A DNA stretch of 64,000 nt, taken from assembly GCA_009774245.1 (NCBI GenBank), contig VSNM01000001.1:155317-219316 (forward strand), given 5' to 3'. Below, piece after piece: positions 25,205 through 34,343 of the stretch; the stretch's first letter is position 1; each line of letters starts with the position of its first letter. Both the position numbers and the translations under genes were made by a program. The DNA is from Lachnospiraceae bacterium. Lineage in GTDB: Bacteria > Bacillota > Clostridia > Lachnospirales > Lachnospiraceae. Below the pieces are notes generated by a model. The model had not been told where the DNA came from, did no database searches, and worked only from the letters and a program-made list of their open reading frames with translations.

Positions 25205-26122
25205 ATGAATAAAAAGAGAGTATTTGCAGCTACAATTATTCTGGCTGTATGTGTATTTATCGTTTTAAGTGTATGTATGGAAACAAATGCGAAGGACGGA
25301 ATAACAGAGCTGGTAATGGGAAACGTGACACAGAGCGATATTAATTTTATTGGGCAGCTGAAAAATCTGCAGAGATTAAGTATACAGATTCGAGACAAAG
25401 ATCTTGATCTGTCACCACTGGCAAATCTGCAATATTTGGACGAACTGGAATTTACATCGTTTGGCTATCAGGAAAGTGACCAGATAGATCTGTCACCACT
25501 GGGGAAACTGACGCAGCTAAGGTCTCTTGGCATTGATGAGTGTTTTGCTGATATGTCGTTTATAGAGAATCTGACACAGTTAGAGGAGTTGTCTATTACG
25601 AAAGCAGAGATTAAGGATTTGTCTGTTTTTCAGAATTTGGTGAAACTAAGGAGACTGCATGTTTTATGGGTATCTGACACGGATATGTCTTATCTGAGCG
25701 GACTGGATGCGTTGGAGTATATTTACATACAGGGAAACCATATACGCAATCTTTCGGGTATGGAGAATATGCGGAATATGACATGTGTGTACCTGAAGGA
25801 AACGGAAAGAGTGTCTGATGAACTGAAAAGTATATCTCTGGATTCTTTTGCAAACATGGACAAACTCACCCATCTGGATATTATAGGACTAAAGATTGAA
25901 GATGCAGCGCCCATTTCCCAGTTGCCGGAGCTGAATACGATCAGTCTGGTAGGGACAGGAATCGAGGATATTGAATGTCTTGGCGAGTTAAAAAATCTGA
26001 AAGAACTGGAAATCTACGGCTATGGGAATGACTATATAGTCAATCAGGCAGTCAGTGGTTTTTCACATTTACAACGGTTAGTTGTAGTAGATGAGATACC
26101 GGATAATATGGGATATTATTAA
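25205..26122 (+). CDS. Secreted leucine-rich-repeat protein
   Basis: 305 residues from ATG 25205 (ribosome site TTTGGAGAAG). A signal or anchor segment (VFAATIILAVCVFIVLSVC) is followed by about nine LRR units of 22-24 residues (LQRLSIQIRDKDLDLSPLAN, LRSLGIDECFADMSFIENL and so on). Paralogous in layout and sequence to 46489-47418. Secreted LRR proteins bind other proteins; in this setting an immunity or decoy role is possible. Not paired with an intact effector. Confidence 0.8.
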   Translation: MNKKRVFAATIILAVCVFIVLSVCMETNAKDGITELVMGNVTQSDINFIGQLKNLQRLSIQIRDKDLDLSPLANLQYLDELEFTSFGYQESDQIDLSPLGKLTQLRSLGIDECFADMSFIENLTQLEELSITKAEIKDLSVFQNLVKLRRLHVLWVSDTDMSYLSGLDALEYIYIQGNHIRNLSGMENMRNMTCVYLKETERVSDELKSISLDSFANMDKLTHLDIIGLKIEDAAPISQLPELNTISLVGTGIEDIECLGELKNLKELEIYGYGNDYIVNQAVSGFSHLQRLVVVDEIPDNMGYY

Positions 26123-26150
26123 GGCTGTTTTATTTGGGGGTGAGGTTCAG

Positions 26151-27506
26151 ATGTCGGGAAAAATACCACGATACATAGCGAACAAACTAATATATGCCGG
26201 AATGGTAGCCATGGCTGCTGTCTTGAGCGTCTCCTGCGGCAGTGGGGCAGAGCAGGAGGGTGCGTATAGGACGGAACCGGATCAGGAGGCCATAAGCGAT
26301 AGCGGAACGGAATCCGAACAGGATGCCGTAGATGATGGTGCAGCAGAATCTCTGGAAGTGTCTAAAGCAGAGTCCGGCGGGGAAAACGTGGAAACGCAAC
26401 AGCAGTTCTCGTATTTTATCAACTGGGAGGGACACTGGAGTTATCCTTCCTCGATATACCAGATTGGGGAAGTGGAGTACCAGCCTTATTTTGTACCGGT
26501 TCTGCTGGTGGAGATACCAGATGACAGACAGAAGGAGGAACGGATTAACAGAATGTTGTTGGAACATTATGTTGAAGTGCTGCCTGATGCGGAGGAAGAG
26601 GAATGGTGGCGGATGCAGGAGATACGGATAACATACCGCTCCGAACGGTATTTCTGCTTTCGGTATGTCTCCAATACTGCCCTGCCAGAGGGATGTAACT
26701 ATAATGATCTGTATATTACGCTTGATCTGGAACAGGAGAAAATCATACCGTATCCCGTTCTGACAGAGAATGTGGAAAAATACGATCCGTGTGATTACTG
26801 GGGATGGGAACCCGTATATCAGGAGATGGAGGCGTATCAGGAGAAAACTGTGGCAGAACAGAGTGCCTTGCGAGGGGAACCAAGCTATGAAGTACAAATG
26901 ATTACTGCGGAGTGTGATGGGATAGTATTCTCCTGTGTTGGAATAGACGGGCTGTCAGATGGAGAGAAGCAGAATAAAATCAATGAGATCCTGCAGGAAC
27001 CGATAAGGACATGCATTATGAATGAAGGCTGGAAGAGTGATTTTGAGAAGCAGCAGCTTTTTGACAATGTAAAAATCTATATAGCATATCAGTCAGAGGA
27101 GTGGCTTTCTGTTGTGTATTCTGTTAAAACAGGTTCTCCAATCAAGGATTCTGACGGTGTAGCCAATTTTGGCGTTACAGTCGATCTGCAGAGCGGGGAG
27201 CGGGCAATGCTGGGAGACCTGTTTGAGATAGATGACCTGATGACATGGATGTATGCATGTGGAAGGTATCAGGAGGATAGCGCGAGTCAATGTGAATTAG
27301 GATTTCTGCTGACGGAAGAAGAGGTTCTGGCGCATGTTCGGGGAGAGACTTTGGCAGGAGGACATTCTTTTGTGGGACGTTATGCGGATCGGTATACTAC
27401 ATTTTGTTTGCATGAGGGAGAACTGGCGATCTTGCAAAGTTGGGGGAGCTTTGAGATACCACTTCCTGAAATATATGAGTATCTAAAGGTTGCTCCATGG
27501 TATTAA
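26151..27506 (+). CDS. Lipoprotein with RsiV/PdaC-like (DUF3298/DUF4163-type) C-terminal half
   Basis: 451 residues from ATG 26151 (ribosome site GGGGTGAGG). Lipobox AVLSVSC with Cys at about 25, then an acidic linker, then two related parts. The segments VPVLLVEIPDDRQKEERINR and QNKINEILQEP, with VYSVKTGSP and FGVTVDLQSGERAMLGDLFE, follow the DUF4163-DUF3298 pattern of RsiV and PdaC. RsiV is known to bind lysozyme directly. It is paralogous to 62312-63598, which directly follows a GH19-like effector, so this may be an orphan immunity lipoprotein. A scar of its start lies at 32057. Confidence 0.7.
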   Translation: MSGKIPRYIANKLIYAGMVAMAAVLSVSCGSGAEQEGAYRTEPDQEAISDSGTESEQDAVDDGAAESLEVSKAESGGENVETQQQFSYFINWEGHWSYPSSIYQIGEVEYQPYFVPVLLVEIPDDRQKEERINRMLLEHYVEVLPDAEEEEWWRMQEIRITYRSERYFCFRYVSNTALPEGCNYNDLYITLDLEQEKIIPYPVLTENVEKYDPCDYWGWEPVYQEMEAYQEKTVAEQSALRGEPSYEVQMITAECDGIVFSCVGIDGLSDGEKQNKINEILQEPIRTCIMNEGWKSDFEKQQLFDNVKIYIAYQSEEWLSVVYSVKTGSPIKDSDGVANFGVTVDLQSGERAMLGDLFEIDDLMTWMYACGRYQEDSASQCELGFLLTEEEVLAHVRGETLAGGHSFVGRYADRYTTFCLHEGELAILQSWGSFEIPLPEIYEYLKVAPWY

Positions 27507-27645
27507 AAGAATAGCATTTATAATTTCATTCATTGTATCAGATATTTTATATCTATAATGAGTAGCTAAAGGAGATCGACTATTGTTACATTAGAGGAAT
27601 TAGATCAATTTGGTTTTTATATGGGAAAGAGTGAGTAGGAAAGTA
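27507..27645 (+). other. Intergenic debris
   Basis: This contains TTGTATCAGATATTTTATATCTAT, repeated from the immunity gene at about 24470-24495, and no intact frame. It marks a past cassette junction. Confidence 0.5.
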
Positions 27646-27870
27646 ATGAAACCAAAAAGAAAAGTTAAAATGTTATTTTTATTATTTGGCATCGTAGTAA
27701 TAAGTGTATGGTATTCGGTAAAAAACATGGATTTCACGATAAGGGAACCCAGACTGGATATCACATCGGAGGAGGACAGACTGTATAAGAAGGCATATCT
27801 GAAAGTATTGAAAAATGAGATGCCCATATTGGAGTGGGAGAAACAGTACGATTGGGTGATATGGCATTGA
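27646..27870 (+). CDS. Short membrane-anchored protein, probably truncated
   Basis: 74 residues from ATG 27646 with ribosome site TAGGAAAG. An N-terminal hydrophobic anchor (VKMLFLLFGIVVISVWYSV) is followed by a charged segment. It stops abruptly after EKQYDWVIWH, much shorter than the neighbouring anchored proteins. The region from 27871 to 28006 continues with a copy of the sequence at about 32677-32765, so the gene was probably cut by recombination. Confidence 0.45.
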   Translation: MKPKRKVKMLFLLFGIVVISVWYSVKNMDFTIREPRLDITSEEDRLYKKAYLKVLKNEMPILEWEKQYDWVIWH

Positions 27871-28006
27871 AGGATATTTCATATTCAGGATTCTATGGGA
27901 GTATATCAGGGCAGAGACATCGGAAGGAAATCGTTAGAAGATAGTGATAATAATCAGAGATCTGATTGCGATTATTCGTTTATGGGGAGGCGGGGGAGTG
28001 ATTCAG

Positions 28007-29104
28007 ATGAACAGAATTGTGCGAGTCTTTTTGATCATTTTTGGTGCGGGAGTCATAGGATTAGGAATAAAAGTCTGTATTGATAAAGACAGCAAGATAA
28101 GTAACAGCAAAAGATTTAATAATGAGGAAGTCAGTACCATAATTGAGGATTATGCAAACCGGTATCAGCATTCGTTTACATTGGCATCAGCAGACACAGA
28201 GGAACAGTTATATGGAGTGTGGCAGGCGAGAGGATATGCCGGACATACGCGTTCGTCCAGATATCAATGGGACGGGCTTTGGGGGGATGTTGTCATTTTT
28301 TGTGAAAATGCGATGATTTACGGGGGAACACCATATCTCGAGCCCGTGTATGCCAGCTATGAATCCTGTACAGAGGATATGGAAACAGATGCTTTTCTTG
28401 ATCTGAAATGGAAGGACGGGCAGTACGCTGGACGCGACGGGACTGTGATACTGGCAGTGGGTAAGGGAAAGGATGGAGAACCGGATCGGGGGATGCCATA
28501 TCGGTTTATCCTGATGGAAAATTGTCTCATGATCGAGAGGGGCGGCTCATACTTTGTGATGGAAAAAGTGGGTAGGATGAAGCCATATGATGAAGATGCA
28601 GTCAGGAATGGTCTGATACAAACAGAAGCAACAGATCGTCATTCCTTCACGCCTATGACTACAGAAATGGAGCAGGAACTGTACGGGGTATGGCAGATCA
28701 AAGAATGCGTGGGGATTACGGAGGAAACAGATTCCCGGGGTGAGGGCATGGTGGGAGATGTGATTCTGTTTAGTGAAGATGCATGGATCAGCAGTGGAAT
28801 ACCGTCATTGAAGCCCATGTATGTCTGTTATGATACCGACGCCAAAGTTGTGAAAACAGACGAATTTTTAGGGAATATAGTGTGGCTGGACGGATTGGGT
28901 GCAGACTGGAACGGTATGGTAATAGCAGGAATAGAAACAGAAAAAAATGTGAAGTATGGTTCAGCGCATCAACAGGATGAACCGTTAAAAATGATAATGA
29001 CAGATGACAGTCTGATAATCGAAAGGGGTGGACTGTATTTTAAAACGCAGAAAGTAGGGGAAGTGGAGTGGTATCAAAATCTGTTGAATGTAGAGCCATA
29101 TTAG
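28007..29104 (+). CDS. Anchored secreted protein with internal duplication
   Basis: 365 residues from ATG 28007 (ribosome site GGGGGAG). An N-terminal anchor (VRVFLIIFGAGVIGLGIKV) precedes two homologous halves: LYGVWQARGYAG...GDVVIFCENAMIYGGTP...IERGGSYFVMEKVG and LYGVWQIKECVG...GDVILFSEDAWISSGIP...IERGGLYFKTQKVG. Each repeat is about 150 residues. No family is recognised. It is another probable orphan immunity or envelope protein in the array. Confidence 0.7.
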   Translation: MNRIVRVFLIIFGAGVIGLGIKVCIDKDSKISNSKRFNNEEVSTIIEDYANRYQHSFTLASADTEEQLYGVWQARGYAGHTRSSRYQWDGLWGDVVIFCENAMIYGGTPYLEPVYASYESCTEDMETDAFLDLKWKDGQYAGRDGTVILAVGKGKDGEPDRGMPYRFILMENCLMIERGGSYFVMEKVGRMKPYDEDAVRNGLIQTEATDRHSFTPMTTEMEQELYGVWQIKECVGITEETDSRGEGMVGDVILFSEDAWISSGIPSLKPMYVCYDTDAKVVKTDEFLGNIVWLDGLGADWNGMVIAGIETEKNVKYGSAHQQDEPLKMIMTDDSLIIERGGLYFKTQKVGEVEWYQNLLNVEPY

Positions 29105-29178
29105 ATCATTGGAGCTGGACACTGGCAGTCATGGCGGCATTATGCTCATATGGATTATTTCAAAGGAGGAATGTTTAA

Positions 29179-29296
29179 ATGAACTATTACGATAAAAAGA
29201 TATTAGAAGCATTGTCCACCGAGGGTGCGGGACCAGTGGGAGGACATCGTGGATCAGTGTTTCCGGTCGGTGGAGGAAACATGGGGTGGATTATAA
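29179..29296 (+). pseudogene. Internally deleted DcrB-like adaptor gene
   Basis: The first 12 codons (MNYYDKKILEA) match the start of the gene at 22371. The sequence then jumps to its last 75 bases (GTGCGGGACCAGTGGGAGGA at 29224 equals 22884), ending at the same TTATAA. About 470 bases have been lost and the frame is broken at the join. It stands in the expected adaptor position before the effector at 29355. Confidence 0.9.
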
Positions 29297-29314
29297 GAGG
29301 GATATATGGCTGGG

Positions 29315-30063
29315 AACAGATAAATGATATGGATGAGATGGAGGGGGAGATACTGTGGGAGAAGAGAACAGTAAGAATATAGGAGATTTTACATTTGATA
29401 ATTATAATGAGAAGAATTATGACAAGGACAAAGAGACAGCGATGGAACTGATGTGCAGGCACTTTGAATTTTATGGGCAGTTAAATTCGCCAGATATAGA
29501 ATATGCCACAAGGGGTGCCAAGTTGTCATGTACACATGGCAATAAATATATTTATCTGGATGCAGTGAAAGACCATGGTGTTTATGATGGAGATCATCCG
29601 GTTCTGACATGCAAAGACTGCAAGGTTAATGAAAATATCTATGATTTCGGTGCATGCGGCAATGGGAAATTTGAACCGTTGTACAGTGAGGACGCGCCGC
29701 ATCCGGCAGAGACAGCTCTAAACCAAAAAGGAGAGAAGCGTTATGTATGCCGACCGATTCTGCTTGGCGGATGGGGATATGGAGATATCAATTCCCGAAG
29801 TCTCCTGATCGGGGAGGTCTATATGGACAAGGAGTATAAAGTGTATAAGAAGGAGTCTGCCAATGACGGGAAGCCTTCCGAATACATATCGCATTGCATA
29901 AACACGATAGAGTCCCAGAACGAAACGAAAAATCCAATAGACGCGATGCAGAATAGAGAAGAGATCTTGGAAGAGTATGTCGAGGCATTGATGACGTGTG
30001 ATAATCTGGTATGTCTGTACGGGGGCGTGATCACGATTGTAGAAAATTCGGAGACGGAGGAGG
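29315..30063. repeat. Effector 5' module, copy 2
   Basis: Second copy of the 749-base module at 22974-23722. The sharp end of identity at codon 236 coincides with the start of the acidic linker before the toxin domain. Confidence 0.92.
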
Positions 30064-30839
30064 AGACGATCGAAGAGGAAGAGCCGGAGGTGGAAGAGGA
30101 AGAAACTCTGGAGTGGATACCGGAAACGGTCATGCAGTTGGACGGAACAACACCTGGGGAGATTGCAATGAAGAAGTGGATCGATGCCACAAATGACAAG
30201 TGTGAAAGTGAGGAACTTAAATGGAATCAGGATAAAATAAATAAGGTATGGGAGGCATGTAGGAATTTTTATTATGAGTACGGAGTTCAGGTTGATCCCA
30301 GATTGATGATCTCTATCATAGGTGCAGAAGGAACAGGAAGCTTTAACACAGATATGGTAAATAAGGCGGCTGACGGACAGAACGGACCTCAGAAGATTTT
30401 TGCAGCAGATCTGGAGAACGCAGTGGATGTGGTGGGTGGTAAAGTTATGTCGTATGCCTACTATAAAGAGGACTTTTCTGCGGCGAGGGAAAAAGCATAT
30501 CAGCAAGGCCTGGCTGGGATAAAGGATTATGATGATGTGCTGCATTACATAAACTGGGAAACTCCAAGAGTGAGTACAATATCCCAAGAAACGGATATTG
30601 GGGTTTATGCAGGTAAAAATAGTTGGAATAGGGATGTGAGACAGGTATATAGCGATATTGCTTTTGACGGGGCGGCAGGTAAGTATACGGAGTATGCGCT
30701 CTCATTGGGTTCGGATAAACTGGTAGAGGTTACGCAGAAAATAGGTGCTGAAATTCAGACAGTTCAGTTTCAGGCAGCCCAAGAGGGGATGGATAAGTAT
30801 GGGGAAGCAAATGGTGAATATGTTATCAAAGCTAAGTAA
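29355..30839 (+). CDS. PAAR-like effector with lytic-transglycosylase-like toxin domain
   Basis: 494 residues from GTG 29355. The PAAR-like domain is identical to that at 23014. After a Glu-rich linker (about 235-255) the C-terminal 240 residues include FYYEYGVQVDPRLMISIIGA followed by EGTGSFNT (about 305-332), which fits the lysozyme-like SLT fold with a catalytic Glu at the AEG position. TDIGVYAGKNSWNRDVRQVY follows further on. Lytic transglycosylases and glucosaminidases of this fold cleave peptidoglycan glycans. Two small paralogous anchored proteins follow and are the likely immunity genes. The enzyme class is a moderate-confidence call. Confidence 0.75.
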   Translation: MGEENSKNIGDFTFDNYNEKNYDKDKETAMELMCRHFEFYGQLNSPDIEYATRGAKLSCTHGNKYIYLDAVKDHGVYDGDHPVLTCKDCKVNENIYDFGACGNGKFEPLYSEDAPHPAETALNQKGEKRYVCRPILLGGWGYGDINSRSLLIGEVYMDKEYKVYKKESANDGKPSEYISHCINTIESQNETKNPIDAMQNREEILEEYVEALMTCDNLVCLYGGVITIVENSETEEETIEEEEPEVEEEETLEWIPETVMQLDGTTPGEIAMKKWIDATNDKCESEELKWNQDKINKVWEACRNFYYEYGVQVDPRLMISIIGAEGTGSFNTDMVNKAADGQNGPQKIFAADLENAVDVVGGKVMSYAYYKEDFSAAREKAYQQGLAGIKDYDDVLHYINWETPRVSTISQETDIGVYAGKNSWNRDVRQVYSDIAFDGAAGKYTEYALSLGSDKLVEVTQKIGAEIQTVQFQAAQEGMDKYGEANGEYVIKAK

Positions 30840-30891
30840 TAAGCGATAGGTTGCATATTGTAATAGAGAATCGTGGCGGAGAAAAACAGAT

Positions 30892-31431
30892 ATGAAAAAA
30901 GTAGTTAGAAGGATTGTAATTATTTGCGTGATGATAGTAGTCGTTTGTTTGTGCGGTATGGCTTATGTAAGGACGCAAAGGCCAGAAAAAATGACAGTGG
31001 AGGAAACGGTTCAGTGGTTGATGGAATATTTTTATGGAGAGGATTATCTTGCATTAAGTACAGTGTATTACTCGAAAGAGGAAGGCCCCCTTCTGCCAAT
31101 ATACAATTCTGAGTGGATAAGGTGTCCCATATATGAGTTTGAACTTCCGAATGAAATGCTTCCAATACGACGGCAGATATTCTGCATAGGAGAATCGAAA
31201 GATGGGAATTATCTGGTCTTAGGTCTGTTTTCTTGGAATTATACTGAGGGGGAAGACGGGGAGAGGATATATACACATGCAAATTTTGCCTCACGGTATG
31301 CGGTAAACCGAATTACGAAAGAAATTATCCAGGAACGTGATGAAGATGAAAACGATGACATGATCTATGATTCCAGATATGATAAATATTTTTTGGCGGA
31401 TGAATTGGTTTATAAGGATTTTTATGAGTAA
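30892..31431 (+). CDS. Small anchored protein, likely immunity (copy 1)
   Basis: 179 residues. The N-terminal segment IVIICVMIVVVCLCGMAYV anchors a domain of about 150 residues, with conserved stretches VEETVQWLMEYFYGEDYLAL, YEFELPNEMLPIRRQIFCIG and ADELVYKDFYE. It lies 52 bases after the effector stop. It is clearly paralogous to the next gene. No named family is recognised. Confidence 0.65.
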   Translation: MKKVVRRIVIICVMIVVVCLCGMAYVRTQRPEKMTVEETVQWLMEYFYGEDYLALSTVYYSKEEGPLLPIYNSEWIRCPIYEFELPNEMLPIRRQIFCIGESKDGNYLVLGLFSWNYTEGEDGERIYTHANFASRYAVNRITKEIIQERDEDENDDMIYDSRYDKYFLADELVYKDFYE

Positions 31432-31479
31432 AACCAGGTATTTACTTATCTGTACAGACGGATAACAAGGAGGGGTTAT

Positions 31480-32007
31480 ATGGGGAGAAAAAGAACTGCA
31501 GTTATAATCAGTATGCTGACAGCATCCTTGGTTTTGGGTTGTCTGATATATGCAGGTGTACAGAAAGCAAAAAGGATTACTGTGGATGAAAGTGTCAGGC
31601 TTCTTCTGGAATACATCTACGATGCGGATTATCTTCCATTGTGCACAAGATACAATGCAGAGGAGGATGAACCGTTGATGACAGCTTACAATGCAGAGTG
31701 GGTGAGGTATCCCGTATATGAATTTGAGATTCCCAATGATACGCTTCCAATACGGCGGCAGGTAGCCTGCATAGGAGAGACGAGAGACGGGGAATGGCTG
31801 TTTTTTGGTGTCTGTCTGTGGAAATATAGCACAGAAGGGGAAGAGCGTAAGTATATGATGCCCAAATATGATTCCAGATACGCGGTGAACCGGTTTACGA
31901 AGGAGATCGTTCAGGAGCGGTATAAAAGTAATAGATGGTGGATATATAATGAGGATTATGAACAGATTGCAGAGAAGCCACTGGTTTATAAGGATTTTTA
32001 CGAATAG
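31480..32007 (+). CDS. Small anchored protein, likely immunity (copy 2)
   Basis: 175 residues, ribosome site AAGGAGGGG. Same layout as 30892-31431: anchor (VIISMLTASLVLGCLIYAGV; the Cys in LVLGC could be lipidated), then VDESVRLLLEYIYDADYLPL, YEFEIPNDTLPIRRQVACIG and EKPLVYKDFYE. Two copies after one effector may protect against two toxin variants. Confidence 0.65.
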   Translation: MGRKRTAVIISMLTASLVLGCLIYAGVQKAKRITVDESVRLLLEYIYDADYLPLCTRYNAEEDEPLMTAYNAEWVRYPVYEFEIPNDTLPIRRQVACIGETRDGEWLFFGVCLWKYSTEGEERKYMMPKYDSRYAVNRFTKEIVQERYKSNRWWIYNEDYEQIAEKPLVYKDFYE

Positions 32008-32056
32008 AACATGTCTTATTAGAAAAGTGTTGTTCTGTTATGGGGGTGAGGTTCAG

Positions 32057-32135
32057 ATGTCGGGAAAAATACCGTGATATATAGTGAATAAGCTGATATA
32101 TGCTACAATGGCAGTCATGGCGGTTATGTGGGAGG
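32057..32135 (+). pseudogene. Scar of the lipoprotein gene at 26151
   Basis: The leader GGGGGTGAGGTTCAG and the first codons (MSGKIP) match 26136-26168, followed by a stop, and similarity continues untranslated for about 60 bases. It marks where a related lipoprotein gene was lost. Confidence 0.8.
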
Positions 32136-32153
32136 ATTCATTATAATATAAAG

Positions 32154-32696
32154 ATGGGAAAACAGATATCGGAAACTCATAAGAAGAACTTAATAATAGC
32201 AGCCATAATTTTGATTAGCATGGGTATTGTAATGATAGGTTTGATGCGTGCTACTTTGAGCGGGCGTGACCTGATGCAGAAATATGATGTGTATCAGTCA
32301 GGAAATTATGTAGTAGTGGAATGTAAGGAGACTTCAAGGCTATTTTGTGTTAAAGAACGGATATATTATTCTGACTTTATCAAAGACGCATATCTGTGTA
32401 CAAAAGAAAGAGAAAAAGCAAGGAGTGAAGAGGAGGCTTTCCTGTATGTAGATCTGGGTGTATTAGGGGCTGGTGGGCAGATCCGTTTCAAAATCTCCGG
32501 CATGATGCAGAAGTATCAAATGAGTATATACCGGACGGGTTAGTAAATGAATTACGAATACTGTCAGTTATATTATTTTTACGATGGATATCCCCAAGAG
32601 ACTGTACGTCTTACCCCGGAAAATAACCAGATTAATATCATGGTCAGGAAACGGTTTGTTAATGATTTTATCAATATATCGGAAGGAAATCGTTAG
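32154..32696 (+). pseudogene. Decayed paralogue of the GH24 immunity gene
   Basis: MGKQISETHKK, an anchor (NLIIAAIILISMGIVMIGLM), YDVYQSGNYVVVECKE and LCTKEREKARSEEEAFLY match 17717-18676. A frameshift near 32450-32510 shifts the frame (EYIPDGLVNEL is in another frame), and the calcium-loop middle is deleted. The end (YYFYDGYPQETVRLTP, KRFVNDFINISEG) is again recognisable, up to a stop at 32694-32696. Confidence 0.85.
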
Positions 32697-32825
32697 AGGA
32701 TAGTGATAATAATCAGAGGTCTGATCGCGATTTATTTGTTTATGGCTAGGTGGGGGGGGGGAGAGATTCGGAAGAACGGTGTAGGTATGCCTTAGAAATA
32801 TATGATGACAGGGAGAATCTTTATT

Positions 32826-34307
32826 ATGATGAATAGAGTTGGGAAAAATATCTTAATTATCATCCTGATGGCACTGACTTTTGTATTGGGTGTTCAATAT
32901 GCTTCAAACCGTAAAAAGACAGGGGTAGATATGGGCGAAAATGATTGCGAAATTGTTACGTTTGAAGAATTGTCAGCAACGATAAGTTCTGAAAGTCAGC
33001 AGATAACCCCGACGGGAAACAGTTATTTTGATGAGGCGGAGACCTACAAGGGGATATTGGCGGAATATGAACTTGCACAGCAGTCCACAGATGAACTTTA
33101 TATACCTGAACGATGGAAGTATGTTGACCAGCAAATGTTTTATGTGGCAAAAGAAGATCCGCTATATTATAGTCTTGCAGATCTGTCAGGTAACGGTCAT
33201 CCGGAATTGATCATAGGGACAATCATGACAGAATCTGAAACCCCGGCTCATGCCCATATTGTGTCGTTTTCGGCAGCGCCGCTTCCGGTAGGAGCCGCAG
33301 ACTATTATCTGTGGTACATTTATTCTTATGATGAGGAGGAGGGAATTGATTATATAGAACGCGGAGGAAATATGATTTCAATATATGAAGGCGGTATTAT
33401 CGAAATATCAAGATCAAACTATTCCTATTATTATCAGTATCAGAGAGATTCCGGGGAGCTGGAATTTCTGGATTATTTTAAAGTAAAGGCTGAAATACAG
33501 GATGACGAAGTGAAGTCAAGATCATACTACAGGAGTGCGCAGGACGACAGCCGCAATGATGAAATATCAGAGAACGAATACTGGGAATATATGGAACAAT
33601 ATACATCCAGACCGATGGAGCTGGAATGGGAGCTGGTAAAAGGATTTTCGGAAGAGTCCGCAACGGGTGGAAACAGATATTTCGATGAGCTGGAAGCTTA
33701 CAGGAATATATTAGCAGAATACGAATCTGCACAAAAAAGCACAGATAAAATATATAGTTTACATAATGGGGAGAATGTCAGTGACCTGCTGCTTCATATT
33801 TCGAAGGAAAAGACACTGTATTATAGTCTGGCGGATTTAACGGGCGATGACCATATGGAACTGATTGTGGGGGCGGTGATGGAGGAATTGCCGGAAGCAG
33901 ATAACCCGCTGCATATTACGCCAAGGTTATCAGAGCGTCCGGCAGGGACAAAATACTATGATCCATGGGTTATCTATTCATATAATGAAGCGGATGGTAT
34001 CGTGATGAGCTGTGAGCGTGGAGCATATGGGATAATGCTGTATGAAGAAGGTATCGTCGAGATGTCAAGGGCGTGGCATACCTATTATTACCAATATCAA
34101 AAGGATTCCGGAGAATTAAGGTTTTTGGATCATTTTCAGATAAATCCTGAAATACAGGACAGCACAGTATTATCAAGGATATATTACAGGATATCGCAGG
34201 ACGACAGCCGAAGTGACGAAATATCAGAGAACGAATACTGGGATTATATCAGACAATATACGTCCAAACCGATGGAGCTGGAATGGATGCCGGTAGGAGC
34301 AGACTGA
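32826..34307 (+). CDS. Anchored secreted protein with two homologous domains
   Basis: 493 residues. The N-terminal anchor (NILIIILMALTFVLGVQY) is followed by a NDCEIVTFEELSATI motif shared with the tandem lipoproteins at 18824. Two repeats of about 210 residues follow, each with NSYFDEAETYKGILAEYELA or NRYFDELEAYRNILAEYESA, a DLSGNGHPELIIG or DLTGDDHMELIVG calcium-loop motif, and ISENEYW..YTS.PMELEW. It is the last gene before structural block B. Probable orphan immunity or envelope protein; no named family. Confidence 0.7.
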   Translation: MMNRVGKNILIIILMALTFVLGVQYASNRKKTGVDMGENDCEIVTFEELSATISSESQQITPTGNSYFDEAETYKGILAEYELAQQSTDELYIPERWKYVDQQMFYVAKEDPLYYSLADLSGNGHPELIIGTIMTESETPAHAHIVSFSAAPLPVGAADYYLWYIYSYDEEEGIDYIERGGNMISIYEGGIIEISRSNYSYYYQYQRDSGELEFLDYFKVKAEIQDDEVKSRSYYRSAQDDSRNDEISENEYWEYMEQYTSRPMELEWELVKGFSEESATGGNRYFDELEAYRNILAEYESAQKSTDKIYSLHNGENVSDLLLHISKEKTLYYSLADLTGDDHMELIVGAVMEELPEADNPLHITPRLSERPAGTKYYDPWVIYSYNEADGIVMSCERGAYGIMLYEEGIVEMSRAWHTYYYQYQKDSGELRFLDHFQINPEIQDSTVLSRIYYRISQDDSRSDEISENEYWDYIRQYTSKPMELEWMPVGAD

Positions 34308-34343
34308 TAGAGGAGTAATGCACAGATATAAGGAGGGACGCAT

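Noticed and set aside
29179..29382. 67-codon frame as a new small gene
   Set aside because: It is the start and end of the DcrB-like adaptor gene joined out of frame by an internal deletion.
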